Below, in pieces: positions 25,423 to 34,751 of a stretch of 64,000 nt of DNA. The DNA is from Anaerolineae bacterium (lineage in GTDB: Bacteria; Chloroflexota; Anaerolineae; Aggregatilineales; Phototrophicaceae). Within the stretch, counting starts at the first letter, position 1. The number at the start of each line of letters is the position of its first letter. The stretch spans positions 1 through 64,000 of the forward strand of contig JAJECX010000001.1 in NCBI GenBank assembly GCA_022821805.1, in the 5' to 3' direction. The notes under the pieces were generated by a model. It was not told the origin of the DNA and did not search any database. It was given only the letters and a program-made list of their open reading frames with translations. A program made the position numbers and the translations under genes.

Positions 25423-26370
25423 ATGAATCGCAAGACGATTATTTGCGTTACGCCAAATGCGGCGCTGGATCGCACGATGGTCGTGCCGGATTTCGCCATC
25501 GGCCGCATTTCGCGGATCGACGGCGCCGTTGCCGTGGCGGGCGGCAAGGGTTTGAATGTCACGCGCGCGGTGCGGATTTTGGGTGGGAAGCCGCTGGCGA
25601 TGGGCTTGCTCGGCGGACATACCGGGCGAATTGTTGCCGCGATGGTGGCGGAAGACGGCTACGAAGCCCTTTGGACGCATTTTGATGGCGAAACGCGGAC
25701 TTGCACCATCATCGCAAACGTCGACGGCGTATCTACCGTAATCAACGAGTCCGGTCTCATTGGGCCGTCTGATTGGGAGGCGCTCGCGGATGACATTTGC
25801 GCCGCCGCCGAGCGCGATGAGGCGTACGCGGTTTGTCTCTGCGGCAGCCTGCCTCTTGGCGCGCCCGCCGAGGCGCCTTTCGCGCTGATCGCCCGGTTGA
25901 ATGCGATCGGCGCTCGCGTCTGGGTTGATAGCAGCGGACCGGCGCTGGAGACTGCCATCCAGGCGAAGCCTTTCGCGATTAAGGTAAATCGGTCTGAGTT
26001 GGCTGACGCTATGGGGACGAAGCTTCGGACAGTCCGCGACATAAGGGCGGCGGCGGGGCATTTGATCGCGGATGGTATAGGGCTGGTGGTCGTTTCGCTG
26101 GGCGCCGATGGCGCGCTGCTTGTGATGAAAGATCTGGTGGCAAAGGGGATATCGCCCGCCATTCAGCCAGTCGATCCAATCGCCAGCGGTGATTGCCTGC
26201 ACGCGGGAATCGTCGCCGCGCTTGCCGATGAAGAGGATTTCAGCGAGGCCCTGCGCCGTGGCGTGGCGGCGGGAACGGTGAATGCCTTGTACGCCGGCGG
26301 CGCGCAGTTTCCATATCCTCATTTTCAGCGCGTATTGCGGGATACGCGAGTTGAGATCCTCGGCGCCTGA
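25423..26370 (+). CDS. PfkB-family sugar kinase (1-phosphofructokinase / tagatose-6-phosphate kinase type)
   Basis: 315 residues from the ATG at 25423, preceded by GGCAGGA; the frame opens at 25405. The N-terminal TPNAALDRTMVVPDF and GAVAVAGGKGLNVTRAVRILGG blocks match the FruK/LacC branch. The C-terminal catalytic motif, normally GAGD, reads ASGD (PIASGDCLHAG), keeping the catalytic Asp. The SLGADGALL ATP-site block is present. It likely phosphorylates a phosphosugar or sugar; the exact substrate is not resolved. No PTS genes lie nearby. It is divergent from the broken FHA gene. Confidence 0.82.
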   Translation: MNRKTIICVTPNAALDRTMVVPDFAIGRISRIDGAVAVAGGKGLNVTRAVRILGGKPLAMGLLGGHTGRIVAAMVAEDGYEALWTHFDGETRTCTIIANVDGVSTVINESGLIGPSDWEALADDICAAAERDEAYAVCLCGSLPLGAPAEAPFALIARLNAIGARVWVDSSGPALETAIQAKPFAIKVNRSELADAMGTKLRTVRDIRAAAGHLIADGIGLVVVSLGADGALLVMKDLVAKGISPAIQPVDPIASGDCLHAGIVAALADEEDFSEALRRGVAAGTVNALYAGGAQFPYPHFQRVLRDTRVEILGA

Positions 26371-26502
26371 AGGCGGCAAAATTTACAATTTGTTTAAGGT
26401 TTCCGTATAGCTTTTTCTAGTCTGATTTTTATGATGGCAGGCAAATCTCTAGACGCGATGGCTTGCAATCTTTTTCAGGGATGACGGGAAAGGGGTTGGC
26501 TT

Positions 26503-27417
26503 ATGATCCATGTGCACGAAATTAGCAAGAGCTACGGCAGCATACGAGCGCTGCATGGCGTCAGCTTCGACATTCAACCTGGCGAGATCGTCGGTCTGCT
26601 GGGTCCAAATGGCGCCGGCAAGTCGACCGCGATCAAGATCATCACCGGCTTCCTGCATCCGGACGACGGGATGGTAGCGATCGACGGGCAAAACGTCGTA
26701 ACCGAATTGCATGAGGCGCAGGCGAAAATCGGTTATCTTTCGGAGAATACCCCGCTTTATCCCGAGCTCTCGGTTCAGGCATATCTAACCATGATTGCTG
26801 AATTGCGCGATATTCCATCATCCGATTTCATTTCACTGCTTTCCGACGCGGTGTACGGCGCGGGTCTGCAAGATTATCTGACGCGACCAATCGCTTCCCT
26901 GAGCAAGGGCTTGCGGCAGCGAGTAGGCTTGGCGCAGGCGATTTTGCACAGGCCGCAGTTTCTCATCCTGGACGAGCCGACCGTTGGGCTGGATCCCACG
27001 CAGATCGTCGAGATCCGCGCGCTGATCAAGTCGCTGGCGGACGAAAGCACGATTCTGTTTTCGTCGCATATCCTGTCCGAAGTCGAGGCGATTTGCGACC
27101 GCGTGATCATCATCATTAACGGCGAGGTGAAAGCCGACCAAAGTCTGCGAGAGCTGAGCATGAGCAATGACGCGACGTTGGTGTTGGAGAAAGATGTCGG
27201 CGAAGCCGAACAGGCGCTCGCGGCGCTGCAAGGTATCCAGCAGGTTCAGCCCATACGTTCGGCGGATGACTATCCCGCCTATCGCATTGTCAGCTCGGCT
27301 GATATCACACCTAGCATTTTTGGCATCGCCCGCGACCGTAACTGGCCCCTGCGCGAGCTGCGCCGTGACACAGTAACACTTGAAACCTTTTTCAATCAGC
27401 TGGCGACTTCGGCTTAG
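26503..27417 (+). CDS. ABC transporter ATP-binding protein (GldA-like)
   Basis: 304 residues with AAGGGG 9 nt before the ATG. Walker A is LLGPNGAGKSTAIK near residue 36, Q-loop region YLSENTPLYPELSV, signature SLSKGLRQRVGLAQA, Walker B FLILDEPTVGLDP, then the H-loop SSHILSE. It belongs to the drug/polysaccharide/GldA export branch. 9 bp separate it from a membrane fusion protein carrying the matching ABC-2 permease, and DUF4340 follows, the order known for gliding/auxiliary ABC systems. The 132-bp upstream gap is T-rich, with no promoter I would call. Confidence 0.92.
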   Translation: MIHVHEISKSYGSIRALHGVSFDIQPGEIVGLLGPNGAGKSTAIKIITGFLHPDDGMVAIDGQNVVTELHEAQAKIGYLSENTPLYPELSVQAYLTMIAELRDIPSSDFISLLSDAVYGAGLQDYLTRPIASLSKGLRQRVGLAQAILHRPQFLILDEPTVGLDPTQIVEIRALIKSLADESTILFSSHILSEVEAICDRVIIIINGEVKADQSLRELSMSNDATLVLEKDVGEAEQALAALQGIQQVQPIRSADDYPAYRIVSSADITPSIFGIARDRNWPLRELRRDTVTLETFFNQLATSA

Positions 27418-27426
27418 GAGGCGGCG

Positions 27427-30369
27427 ATGAAGAAGATCCTTTCGATCGCTGGCAAAGAACTCAAGCTGTACTTCGGTTCGCCGATGGCGCTGATCTTCGT
27501 CGGCGTTTTTCTAGTGCTGACGCTCTTCGTCTTCTTTTGGGTGGATTCGTTCTTTGCGCGCGGCGTCGCCGATGTACGCGCGTTGTTTGAATGGATGCCA
27601 CTGCTGATGATACTGTTGGTCGCGGCGCTGACCATGCATCAGTGGAGCCGCGAGGAAGACAGCGGGAATATGCAGGTACTGCTGACGATGCCGGTGCGTC
27701 TGAGCGAATTGGTCGCCGGCAAGTTCCTGTCGGCGCTGACCTTGGTGGCGCTGGCGCTGGCGCTGACCTTATTCCTTCCCTTAACGGTGCAGTCGCTGGG
27801 CAATCTCGATTGGGGACCGGTCATCGGCGGCTACCTGGCGGCGCTGCTGCTGGCGTCCAGTTATATCGCGATCGGATTGTTTGTATCATCACGAACGGAC
27901 AATCAATTGGTCGCGCTAATTGGGACGGCATTCATCTGCGGCGCGCTGCAGGCAGTTGGCTCGCCGGTGGTCACTGACCTCTTCGGCGCGGCCGCCGGCG
28001 ATCTGCTGCGCCAGTTTGGCACTGGCAGTCGCTTCGAGAGCATCCAGCGCGGCGTCATAGACCTGCGCGATTTGGTCTACTATGCGTCCTTGGCTGTTTT
28101 TTTCCTGGGGCTCAACATTCTTTCGCTCGATAGCAAACGCTGGAGCCGAGGCGCTCGCCTGCGCGCGCATCGCCTGAATGGCAGCCTTGGTCTCGCGCTC
28201 TTCGGGCTGAACCTGCTCGTATTCAACCTGTTGATTGCGCCAGCAAGCGCGGCGCGGCTGGACTTGACACAGCATCGTGAATATAGCTTGTCCGATGTCA
28301 CCAGGAACCTGCTGGCCAGCTTGCAGGAACCGCTGTTAATCCGAGGTTATTTCAGTGAGGAGAGTCACCCGTTGCTGGCGCCTTTGGCTCCGCGCATCAA
28401 GGACACGCTGCGGGAGTATGAATTGGCCGCAAACGGCAGGCTGGAATTGGAATTCATCGATCCGCTAACGAACCCCGAGCTGGAACGGGAAGCAAACCAG
28501 ATCCATGGCATACGCCCGACACCGCTGCAGGTTAACGACCGCGGCGGCTTGTCGCTGGTGAACGTGTACTTTGATGTGCTCGTCGCCTATGGCGATCAGA
28601 GCGCGGCGCTGCACTTTTCCGATGTGATTGAAGTGGTTGATACGCCGCTTGGCCTGGAAGTGCGCCTTCGCAATCTGGAATATGACTTGACGAGCAATAT
28701 TCAACGTGTGGTCTATGGCTTCCAGAGCCTGGAGGCGGTGCTTGCCGCGCTTGATGAGCGAGCCAAATTAACGCTTTACCATTCAAGCGCGACGCTGCCG
28801 CCGCTGATGGCGGAAGCCAGCCAGACTATGCAAGACGTAACGCAGGAAATCGCCGATGCCAATCCGACAAAAGCGGAATTCCATCTGATTGATATGTCGG
28901 CGCCTGAAGTCGGCATCAGCGAGCAAGAGTTATTCGATCTGTATCAGATTCAGCCAGTGGCGACGAGCTTCTTTTCAGCGGAAACGTTCTATCTGCATCT
29001 GGTTGTCGAAGCTGGCGGCGAGATACAGGTGATTTATCCCGGCGGCGATCTAAGCCAGGCGGAGATGCGCAGCGCCATCGAAGCGGCTTTGAAACGATCG
29101 TCGCCCGGTTTTCTGAAGGTTATCGGCTTGTGGACGCCGCCGGCGCAAAGGGCTGATCAGTTTGGGCAGCCGACGCCGAGCTTGCAGCAATTCAGCATCC
29201 TGGAAGGGACCCTTCGCGAATCGTACGAACTGCGGCGAGTGAACCTGGAAGCGGGGCAGGTATCGACCGATATCGATGCGCTGATATTGATGTCGCCGCA
29301 CAGCTTGACGGATGCGCAGCGCTACGCGATTGACCAGTATGTCATGCGCGGCGGCTCGCTTGTCGTGGCGGCCGGGCACTATCGGCTGGGGGTTGATCCA
29401 TACGCGGGAACGCTGCTGCTTGACCCCAACGAAGGCGGCGTTGAAGATCTGCTGGAGAGCTATGGCATCATCATCGGCGACAGCCTGGTCATGGATTACC
29501 AGAACGCGCCCTTCCCGATGCAAACGCAGCGCGATGTGGGCGACATGATCGTCACCGAGATTCAGGCGCTTGATTACCCCTTTTTCATCGACGCGCGCCC
29601 CAATGGCCTGGATGCCGACAGTCCGGTGGTCAACAACTTGCCGCTGGTTACGATGAGTTGGGCATCGCCGGTGACGGTCGATGAATCAGTCCTGTCTGAG
29701 GACCGCGTCACCACTTTGATTCGCTCGAGCGAGGCGTCTTGGGAGACGACTATCGCCGACCCGCAGCCGAACCTGGAACTCTATCCCGAATACGGATTTG
29801 CTGTGAGCGATGAACTGTCGTCCTTCCCGCTAGCCGTTGCGGTGGAGTCGTCCTTCAGCAGCTATTTCATTGACAAGCCATCGCCATTTGAAGCGGCTCA
29901 AGCGGACGCGGCGTCGGAATCCGAGGCGCCGCCGAACGAGCCGATCGGTTTGATCGAGCGCTCGCCCGACGGGACGCGCATGATCGTGCTCGGCAGTTCG
30001 GAGTTTGTCAATGACACCGTATATCAGATATCGGCGAATTTCGCCGGCGATCGCTTTGTCAGCAACCTTCAATTGATTGAAAACGCAATCGACTGGTTTA
30101 CGGAAGATGTCTCGCTGTCGTCGATTCGCAGCCGCGGCAGTGTGGCGCGCATCCTGCCGCCCATCAGTGAAGAGGCGCAGAATCGCTGGGTGATAATCAA
30201 CTACGCGGTCGCCATATTCGGTTTGATTCTCATTGCGGTCGTCTGGCAGATCCAACGCCGAACGGAAAAACCGCTGGAATTGATCCGGCCCGATGGCGCG
30301 CGTCAGACGTCATCTGAGAATGGCGAGGACATCAAAGCACGCGCGGAATTGACGAAAGGAGACGAATGA
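27427..30369 (+). CDS. ABC-2 permease fused to GldG-like extracellular domain
   Basis: 980 residues, AGGAGG 6 nt before the ATG. Residues ~1-240 form a six-helix ABC-2 permease like GldF (KELKLYFGSPMALIFVGVF, HQWSREEDSGNMQVLLTMP). A further helix at ~255-275 leads into a large soluble region matching the GldG/ABC-type uncharacterised domain (REYSLSDVTRNLLASLQEPLLIRGYFS; LYHSSATLPPL; a conserved ALILMSPHSLTDAQRYAIDQYVMRGGSL-type block). A last helix near residue 920 precedes a charged tail. Normally GldF and GldG are separate. Stop and next start overlap as ATGA. The exported or regulated substrate is unknown. Confidence 0.88.
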   Translation: MKKILSIAGKELKLYFGSPMALIFVGVFLVLTLFVFFWVDSFFARGVADVRALFEWMPLLMILLVAALTMHQWSREEDSGNMQVLLTMPVRLSELVAGKFLSALTLVALALALTLFLPLTVQSLGNLDWGPVIGGYLAALLLASSYIAIGLFVSSRTDNQLVALIGTAFICGALQAVGSPVVTDLFGAAAGDLLRQFGTGSRFESIQRGVIDLRDLVYYASLAVFFLGLNILSLDSKRWSRGARLRAHRLNGSLGLALFGLNLLVFNLLIAPASAARLDLTQHREYSLSDVTRNLLASLQEPLLIRGYFSEESHPLLAPLAPRIKDTLREYELAANGRLELEFIDPLTNPELEREANQIHGIRPTPLQVNDRGGLSLVNVYFDVLVAYGDQSAALHFSDVIEVVDTPLGLEVRLRNLEYDLTSNIQRVVYGFQSLEAVLAALDERAKLTLYHSSATLPPLMAEASQTMQDVTQEIADANPTKAEFHLIDMSAPEVGISEQELFDLYQIQPVATSFFSAETFYLHLVVEAGGEIQVIYPGGDLSQAEMRSAIEAALKRSSPGFLKVIGLWTPPAQRADQFGQPTPSLQQFSILEGTLRESYELRRVNLEAGQVSTDIDALILMSPHSLTDAQRYAIDQYVMRGGSLVVAAGHYRLGVDPYAGTLLLDPNEGGVEDLLESYGIIIGDSLVMDYQNAPFPMQTQRDVGDMIVTEIQALDYPFFIDARPNGLDADSPVVNNLPLVTMSWASPVTVDESVLSEDRVTTLIRSSEASWETTIADPQPNLELYPEYGFAVSDELSSFPLAVAVESSFSSYFIDKPSPFEAAQADAASESEAPPNEPIGLIERSPDGTRMIVLGSSEFVNDTVYQISANFAGDRFVSNLQLIENAIDWFTEDVSLSSIRSRGSVARILPPISEEAQNRWVIINYAVAIFGLILIAVVWQIQRRTEKPLELIRPDGARQTSSENGEDIKARAELTKGDE

Positions 30370-31442
30370 TGTTGAGCCGCAGCAATCTATTGCTCATCGC
30401 TCTTCTTGCTATTCAGCTCGTCTTGCTCGCCATATCGGCGGTCACGTCAGCGGGTACCGAAGCGCGCCCGGTTGAGCCGATACTCGTTGGCATGAGCGCC
30501 GCTGACATTGAAGTCATGAGCTTCACTGACGACCTTGACAATGAAGTGACGCTGGCGAGCCGCGAAAATGGCTGGGTATTGCCCGAGGCTGACGACTTCC
30601 CGGTCGATGGCGTTAAGGTCGAAGAGATTCTCGAAAAGATCGCGCGCCTGGATACGCGGCGACTGGTGGCGACCAATCGGGCGAACTTCGCACGGCTTGA
30701 GGTCGGGGAAGAAGACTTCAGGCGGAAGCTCAGCCTTGAAGCGGGTGAAGACAGCGCAGAACTGTATCTTGGCGGAAGCGGCGGCGTCGATACCGTTTAC
30801 CTTCGGCGCGCCGGCGAAGACAAGGCATACCTCGGCGTCGGACTCAACTCCTGGGAGCTCTCGACCCAGATATCAACCTGGCTGGACGCGAGCTATGTGA
30901 ATGTGCCGCAAGAAGATGTACAGGAGTTATCCGTCTCCAATGCCGCCGGAAGCTTCAGCTTTATTCGCGACGGCGACAGTCTGACCTACACAGATTTGGG
31001 AGATGGCGAGGCTTTCGAAGATACGAGAATGCCGATCATCTTGCGCAACGCGGCGTCGATTCGTCTGCTGGAACCGCTGGGGCTGGAAGCGCTGGAAGAA
31101 TACGAACTGGATGAAGCGCAAGTGACGGTCGAGGTGCGCTACCGCGAACTTGTCGAGATCGAAGATTTTGCGGAAGCAGAAACTGAAGCCGTCGCAGTCG
31201 AAAGCGATGAAGAGTCGTCCGTTGGCGAAACAGACGAAACCGAGCCTGAGTATAGCGAAGAGACCTACACCTTGATCTTCGGCGCGCAAATGGAAGATGG
31301 CGTCGTGCTTAAGTCGTCCACCGCGGAGTATTACGTTCTGGTTCGTGACACGGTCTTTAATGCCTTCAATGAGCTAAGCCGTTCCGACCTGGTTAAGGCG
31401 CCGGACGTGGAAGGCGATGTGATTGAGGAGGGAGGAGAGTAG
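30366..31442 (+). CDS. DUF4340 membrane-anchored protein
   Basis: 358 residues, coupled to the preceding gene by an ATGA overlap. One N-terminal anchor helix (LLLIALLAIQLVLLAISAV) is followed by a soluble domain with the DUF4340 pattern: D-N-E-V-T-L-A-S-R-E-N-G-W-V-L-P, then DGVKVEEILEKIARLDTRRLVA. A very acidic stretch lies at residues ~255-295. DUF4340 genes usually follow GldA/GldFG-type ABC genes, as here. Molecular role unknown. Confidence 0.85.
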   Translation: MMLSRSNLLLIALLAIQLVLLAISAVTSAGTEARPVEPILVGMSAADIEVMSFTDDLDNEVTLASRENGWVLPEADDFPVDGVKVEEILEKIARLDTRRLVATNRANFARLEVGEEDFRRKLSLEAGEDSAELYLGGSGGVDTVYLRRAGEDKAYLGVGLNSWELSTQISTWLDASYVNVPQEDVQELSVSNAAGSFSFIRDGDSLTYTDLGDGEAFEDTRMPIILRNAASIRLLEPLGLEALEEYELDEAQVTVEVRYRELVEIEDFAEAETEAVAVESDEESSVGETDETEPEYSEETYTLIFGAQMEDGVVLKSSTAEYYVLVRDTVFNAFNELSRSDLVKAPDVEGDVIEEGGE

Positions 31443-31497
31443 GCGTCGCAAAAAGCCTCTCCCAGCTCCAGCGTCGAGAAGACGCGGGCGGCGGCAC

Positions 31498-31526
31498 TCG
31501 TCATATAGCGACATCGCTCTTATAAT
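31498..31526 (+). promoter_or_regulatory. Candidate promoter for glyS
   Basis: Perfect TATAAT at 31521-31526 and TCGTCA at 31498-31503 (4/6 to TTGACA), spacer 17. A start site near 31533 gives a ~35-nt leader to the glyS ATG at 31568. Confidence 0.5.
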
Positions 31527-31567
31527 GCTCGCCACAAAATACACAGAACATCGGGTTAGGACGCTGA

Positions 31568-34567
31568 ATGGCATCTCCGCTGACCTTCCAGCAAGTTATC
31601 TTGAAACTGCATCAATACTGGGCGGCGCAGGACTGCCTGATTTGGGAACCTTATAATGTGCAGGTAGGCGCCGGCACGGGAAACCCGGCGACGACCTTGC
31701 GTGTGCTCGGACCCGAGCCTTGGCGCGTCGCCTATGTCGAGCCGTCGGTGCGCCCCGATGACGGGCGCTTCGGCGAGAACCCCAACCGGATGCAGAAGTA
31801 CTATCAGTACCAGGTGATACTGAAGCCGGATCCGGGCAATCCGCAGGAGTTGTATTTGGCGTCGCTGGAGGCGCTCGGCATCAATCAGCGCGAGCATGAT
31901 ATCCGCTTCGTCGAAGACAATTGGGAGTCGCCCGCTTTGGGGGCTTGGGGGCTGGGCTGGGAGGTCTGGCTGGATGGGCAGGAGATTACGCAGTTCACCT
32001 ATTTTCAGCAGGCTGGCGGCATGAATCTGGACCCGGTCAGCGTCGAGATCACTTATGGCATCGAGCGGATTACGCTGGCGCTGCAAGGCAAAGAGTCGGC
32101 TTGGGATATCGACTGGCTGGACGGCGTCAATTACGGCGATGTGATGTTCAATGACGAAGTCGAGCATTGTCGCTATTACTTTGATGTCGCCGATGTCGAT
32201 GCCTTGAAGTCCGTCTACGACACTTATGAGCGCGAATATGCCCAAGCGCTGGAAGGCGACGCGCTGATCGCCGCATACGACTATGTGCTCAAGTGCAGCC
32301 ACCTGTTCAATGTGCTGGATACGCGCGGCGCGATCGGCGTCACTGAGCGGGCGAATTACTTCCGGCGCATGCGCGAGATGACGCGAACGATCGCTCAGGA
32401 ATATGTCGCGGGGCGGGAAGCGCTCGGTCATCCGCTGATGAAGATGCGCGAGCGCTGGCTTGGCGCGCCGGCGCAGGCGGCCGGCGAGATGCCTGAGCCG
32501 CCGGCTGAGACAGCCGATGTTTTAGTGGAAATTGGCGTGGAAGAGATGCCGGCTGATGACGTGGCGGCGGCGCTGGCTCAGACGAAGACGGCCGCGCCCG
32601 CCTTGTTTGATGAATTGCGCTTGGAATATGGCGGAGTGGAGGTGTATACGACGCCGCGCCGTATCGCGGTCATCGCGCGTAACGTTTCGCCGCGGCAAGC
32701 GGACGAAGAATTCATCGCCAAGGGTCCGCCGGCTAACCGCGCCTATGACGCCGATGGTCAGCCGACGCGGGCGGCTCTAGGTTTCGCGCGCGGCAAGGGT
32801 GTTGATGTCGCCGACTTGCAGATTCAAGAGATGGACGGCGGGCGTTATGTCATAGCGGTCGTGCGCAACGCGGGTCGCCCGACAACGGAAGTGCTGGCGG
32901 AAGCGCTGCCCGGGTTCGTCGCCGATCTCAAGTTCGACAAATCGATGCGCTGGAACGACTCGGCGGTGGCCTTCTCGCGGCCGATTCGCTGGATCGTCGC
33001 GCTATTTGGCGAGACAGTCATTCCCTTTGAGTACGCCGGCGTCGCGAGCGGGAAGGTGACAAGAGGTTTGCGCCCTTTTGGCTCGCCGGAGCATGCGCTT
33101 CAAGGAGCGGAGCACTACAGTAAAGTGTGTGACGAGCAGGGCATAGTGCTGGACGTTCACGAGAGACAGGCAGACATTCTACGTTGTGTTCGTGTCTTGG
33201 CTCTGGAAGTTGGTGGAATCGCGCTTGCCGATGACGACCTGCTCGCTGAAGCGGCAAACCTCGTCGAGGCGCCGACCGCGTTTCGGGGAAGATTTGATGC
33301 TGACTATCTTGCATTGCCCCGTGATGTTTTGGTGACGGTCATGCGCAAGCACCAGCGATACTTCGCCGTGGAAGACAAGCGCGGAGAATTAATGCCATAC
33401 TTCATTGGCGTGCGAAACGGCGATGACAATCGTCTGGACAAAGTCGTTCACGGCAACGAGCAAGTTATCCGCGCGCGCTTTTCTGATGCGCGCTTTTTCT
33501 ACGAGTCCGATATCAAGAAGTCATTGCGCGATTATCTTGCGCGTCTGGACACATTGACCTTTCAAGCTGAACTTGGCTCGATGCGCGAAAAGAACGATAG
33601 AGTGTCCAGGTCGGTCGCCGGGCTGGGCGGGCTACTAGGTTTTGACGCGAAGGCGGTTGACATTGCCGAACAAGCAGCGGAGATCGCCAAAGCGGATTTG
33701 GCGACGAGCATGGTGGTTGAGATGACCTCGCTGCAGGGCCTCATAGGCCGCGAGTATGCGCTGCGGGAGGGTATTGATCCGGCGGTAGCGCAGGCGATTT
33801 ACGAGCATTGGCTGCCTCGTGGCGCAGGCGACATCCTGCCGGCAAGCGATGCCGGTCGAGTGCTGGCGATTGCCGACAAGCTTGACAGTTTGGTGGGATT
33901 GTTTGCCGTCGGGCTGGCGCCGAAGTCGACTTCGGACCCCTATGGATTGCGGCGGAACGCGCTGGGCATCATTCAGATTCTGCTGGATCAATCCGTATCT
34001 GTCGACCTGCGAAAAATGATCGCGCGTGTGGCGGAAGGGCAGCCGCTGGATGTCTGCGCAGAAGTACAGAAACAGGTCGCTGGCTTTATGTCAGGGCGCT
34101 TGGCAATCCTGCTGAGCGAAGAAACCGATTATCCGCGCGATGTCATCAAGGCAGTCTTGCGGGCGCAAGCGCATGACCCCGCGCGCGCGCTGCATGGAGC
34201 CGAAGAACTGGCGAACTGGATCAGACGTGGCGACTGGGAGGCGGTACTCGATGCGTTTGCCCGCTGCGCGCGCATCACGCGGAATGAGGAAAAACGAGCG
34301 TTTGACCCGGCTCTAATGCGTGAAGAACAGGAAAAATCGCTATATCAACGCTATCTGTCGGCTTGTGAAAGCCAGGGCGACGCTGTCAACGTTGATGGCT
34401 TCCTAAGCGCCTTTGAAGGCATGACGCCGGCCGTGACCGCTTTCTTCGACAATGTGCTGGTTCATACGGACGATATTGCTCTGCGCAACAACCGCATTGC
34501 GCTCTTGCAGCGAATCGCCGCCATGCAAAATGGCAAAGTCGACTTGAGCGAGCTTGAGAACTTTTAG
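31568..34567 (+). CDS. glyS: Glycyl-tRNA synthetase, alpha and beta subunits fused
   Basis: 999 residues. AGGA lies 8 nt before the ATG. Residues ~1-295 are the catalytic alpha subunit ([57 protein letters not shown]). A Pro/Glu-rich linker at ~300-315 leads into the beta subunit ([21 protein letters not shown] to the end), which carries HD-like and anticodon-binding regions ([21 protein letters not shown], here [18 protein letters not shown]). Most bacteria with this type use separate glyQ and glyS. Fused forms are known, for example in Chlamydia. It charges tRNA-Gly in the cytoplasm. Confidence 0.96.
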   Translation: MASPLTFQQVILKLHQYWAAQDCLIWEPYNVQVGAGTGNPATTLRVLGPEPWRVAYVEPSVRPDDGRFGENPNRMQKYYQYQVILKPDPGNPQELYLASLEALGINQREHDIRFVEDNWESPALGAWGLGWEVWLDGQEITQFTYFQQAGGMNLDPVSVEITYGIERITLALQGKESAWDIDWLDGVNYGDVMFNDEVEHCRYYFDVADVDALKSVYDTYEREYAQALEGDALIAAYDYVLKCSHLFNVLDTRGAIGVTERANYFRRMREMTRTIAQEYVAGREALGHPLMKMRERWLGAPAQAAGEMPEPPAETADVLVEIGVEEMPADDVAAALAQTKTAAPALFDELRLEYGGVEVYTTPRRIAVIARNVSPRQADEEFIAKGPPANRAYDADGQPTRAALGFARGKGVDVADLQIQEMDGGRYVIAVVRNAGRPTTEVLAEALPGFVADLKFDKSMRWNDSAVAFSRPIRWIVALFGETVIPFEYAGVASGKVTRGLRPFGSPEHALQGAEHYSKVCDEQGIVLDVHERQADILRCVRVLALEVGGIALADDDLLAEAANLVEAPTAFRGRFDADYLALPRDVLVTVMRKHQRYFAVEDKRGELMPYFIGVRNGDDNRLDKVVHGNEQVIRARFSDARFFYESDIKKSLRDYLARLDTLTFQAELGSMREKNDRVSRSVAGLGGLLGFDAKAVDIAEQAAEIAKADLATSMVVEMTSLQGLIGREYALREGIDPAVAQAIYEHWLPRGAGDILPASDAGRVLAIADKLDSLVGLFAVGLAPKSTSDPYGLRRNALGIIQILLDQSVSVDLRKMIARVAEGQPLDVCAEVQKQVAGFMSGRLAILLSEETDYPRDVIKAVLRAQAHDPARALHGAEELANWIRRGDWEAVLDAFARCARITRNEEKRAFDPALMREEQEKSLYQRYLSACESQGDAVNVDGFLSAFEGMTPAVTAFFDNVLVHTDDIALRNNRIALLQRIAAMQNGKVDLSELENF

Positions 34568-34692
34568 CGCTTGTGTCTCGGTATTGATACGACTGTGATG
34601 TCCCGGTCAAATTGCCCGCGCTGCCGTCAACGATTATATTCGATACAGTCTGCGCGCCTTTGTACAAGTCATCCAAGCAATCCGCAAAAATA

Positions 34693-34721
34693 TGGCGCGA
34701 GCGGATGTCCGACTCTATAAT
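34693..34721 (+). promoter_or_regulatory. Candidate promoter for dnaG-rpoD
   Basis: Perfect TATAAT at 34716-34721; the -35 region at 34693-34698 (TGGCGC) is poor with a 17-nt spacer. It would give a ~24-nt leader before dnaG. The rest of the 184-bp gap after glyS shows no gene or clear terminator. Confidence 0.4.
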
Positions 34722-34751
34722 TGACACTCAATCTCATCAGGGAGCGCCACC

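Noticed and set aside
25066..26379. 437-codon open frame on the minus strand
   Set aside because: Antisense to the PfkB kinase, whose motifs are unambiguous; the frame has shadow-like Arg/His composition.
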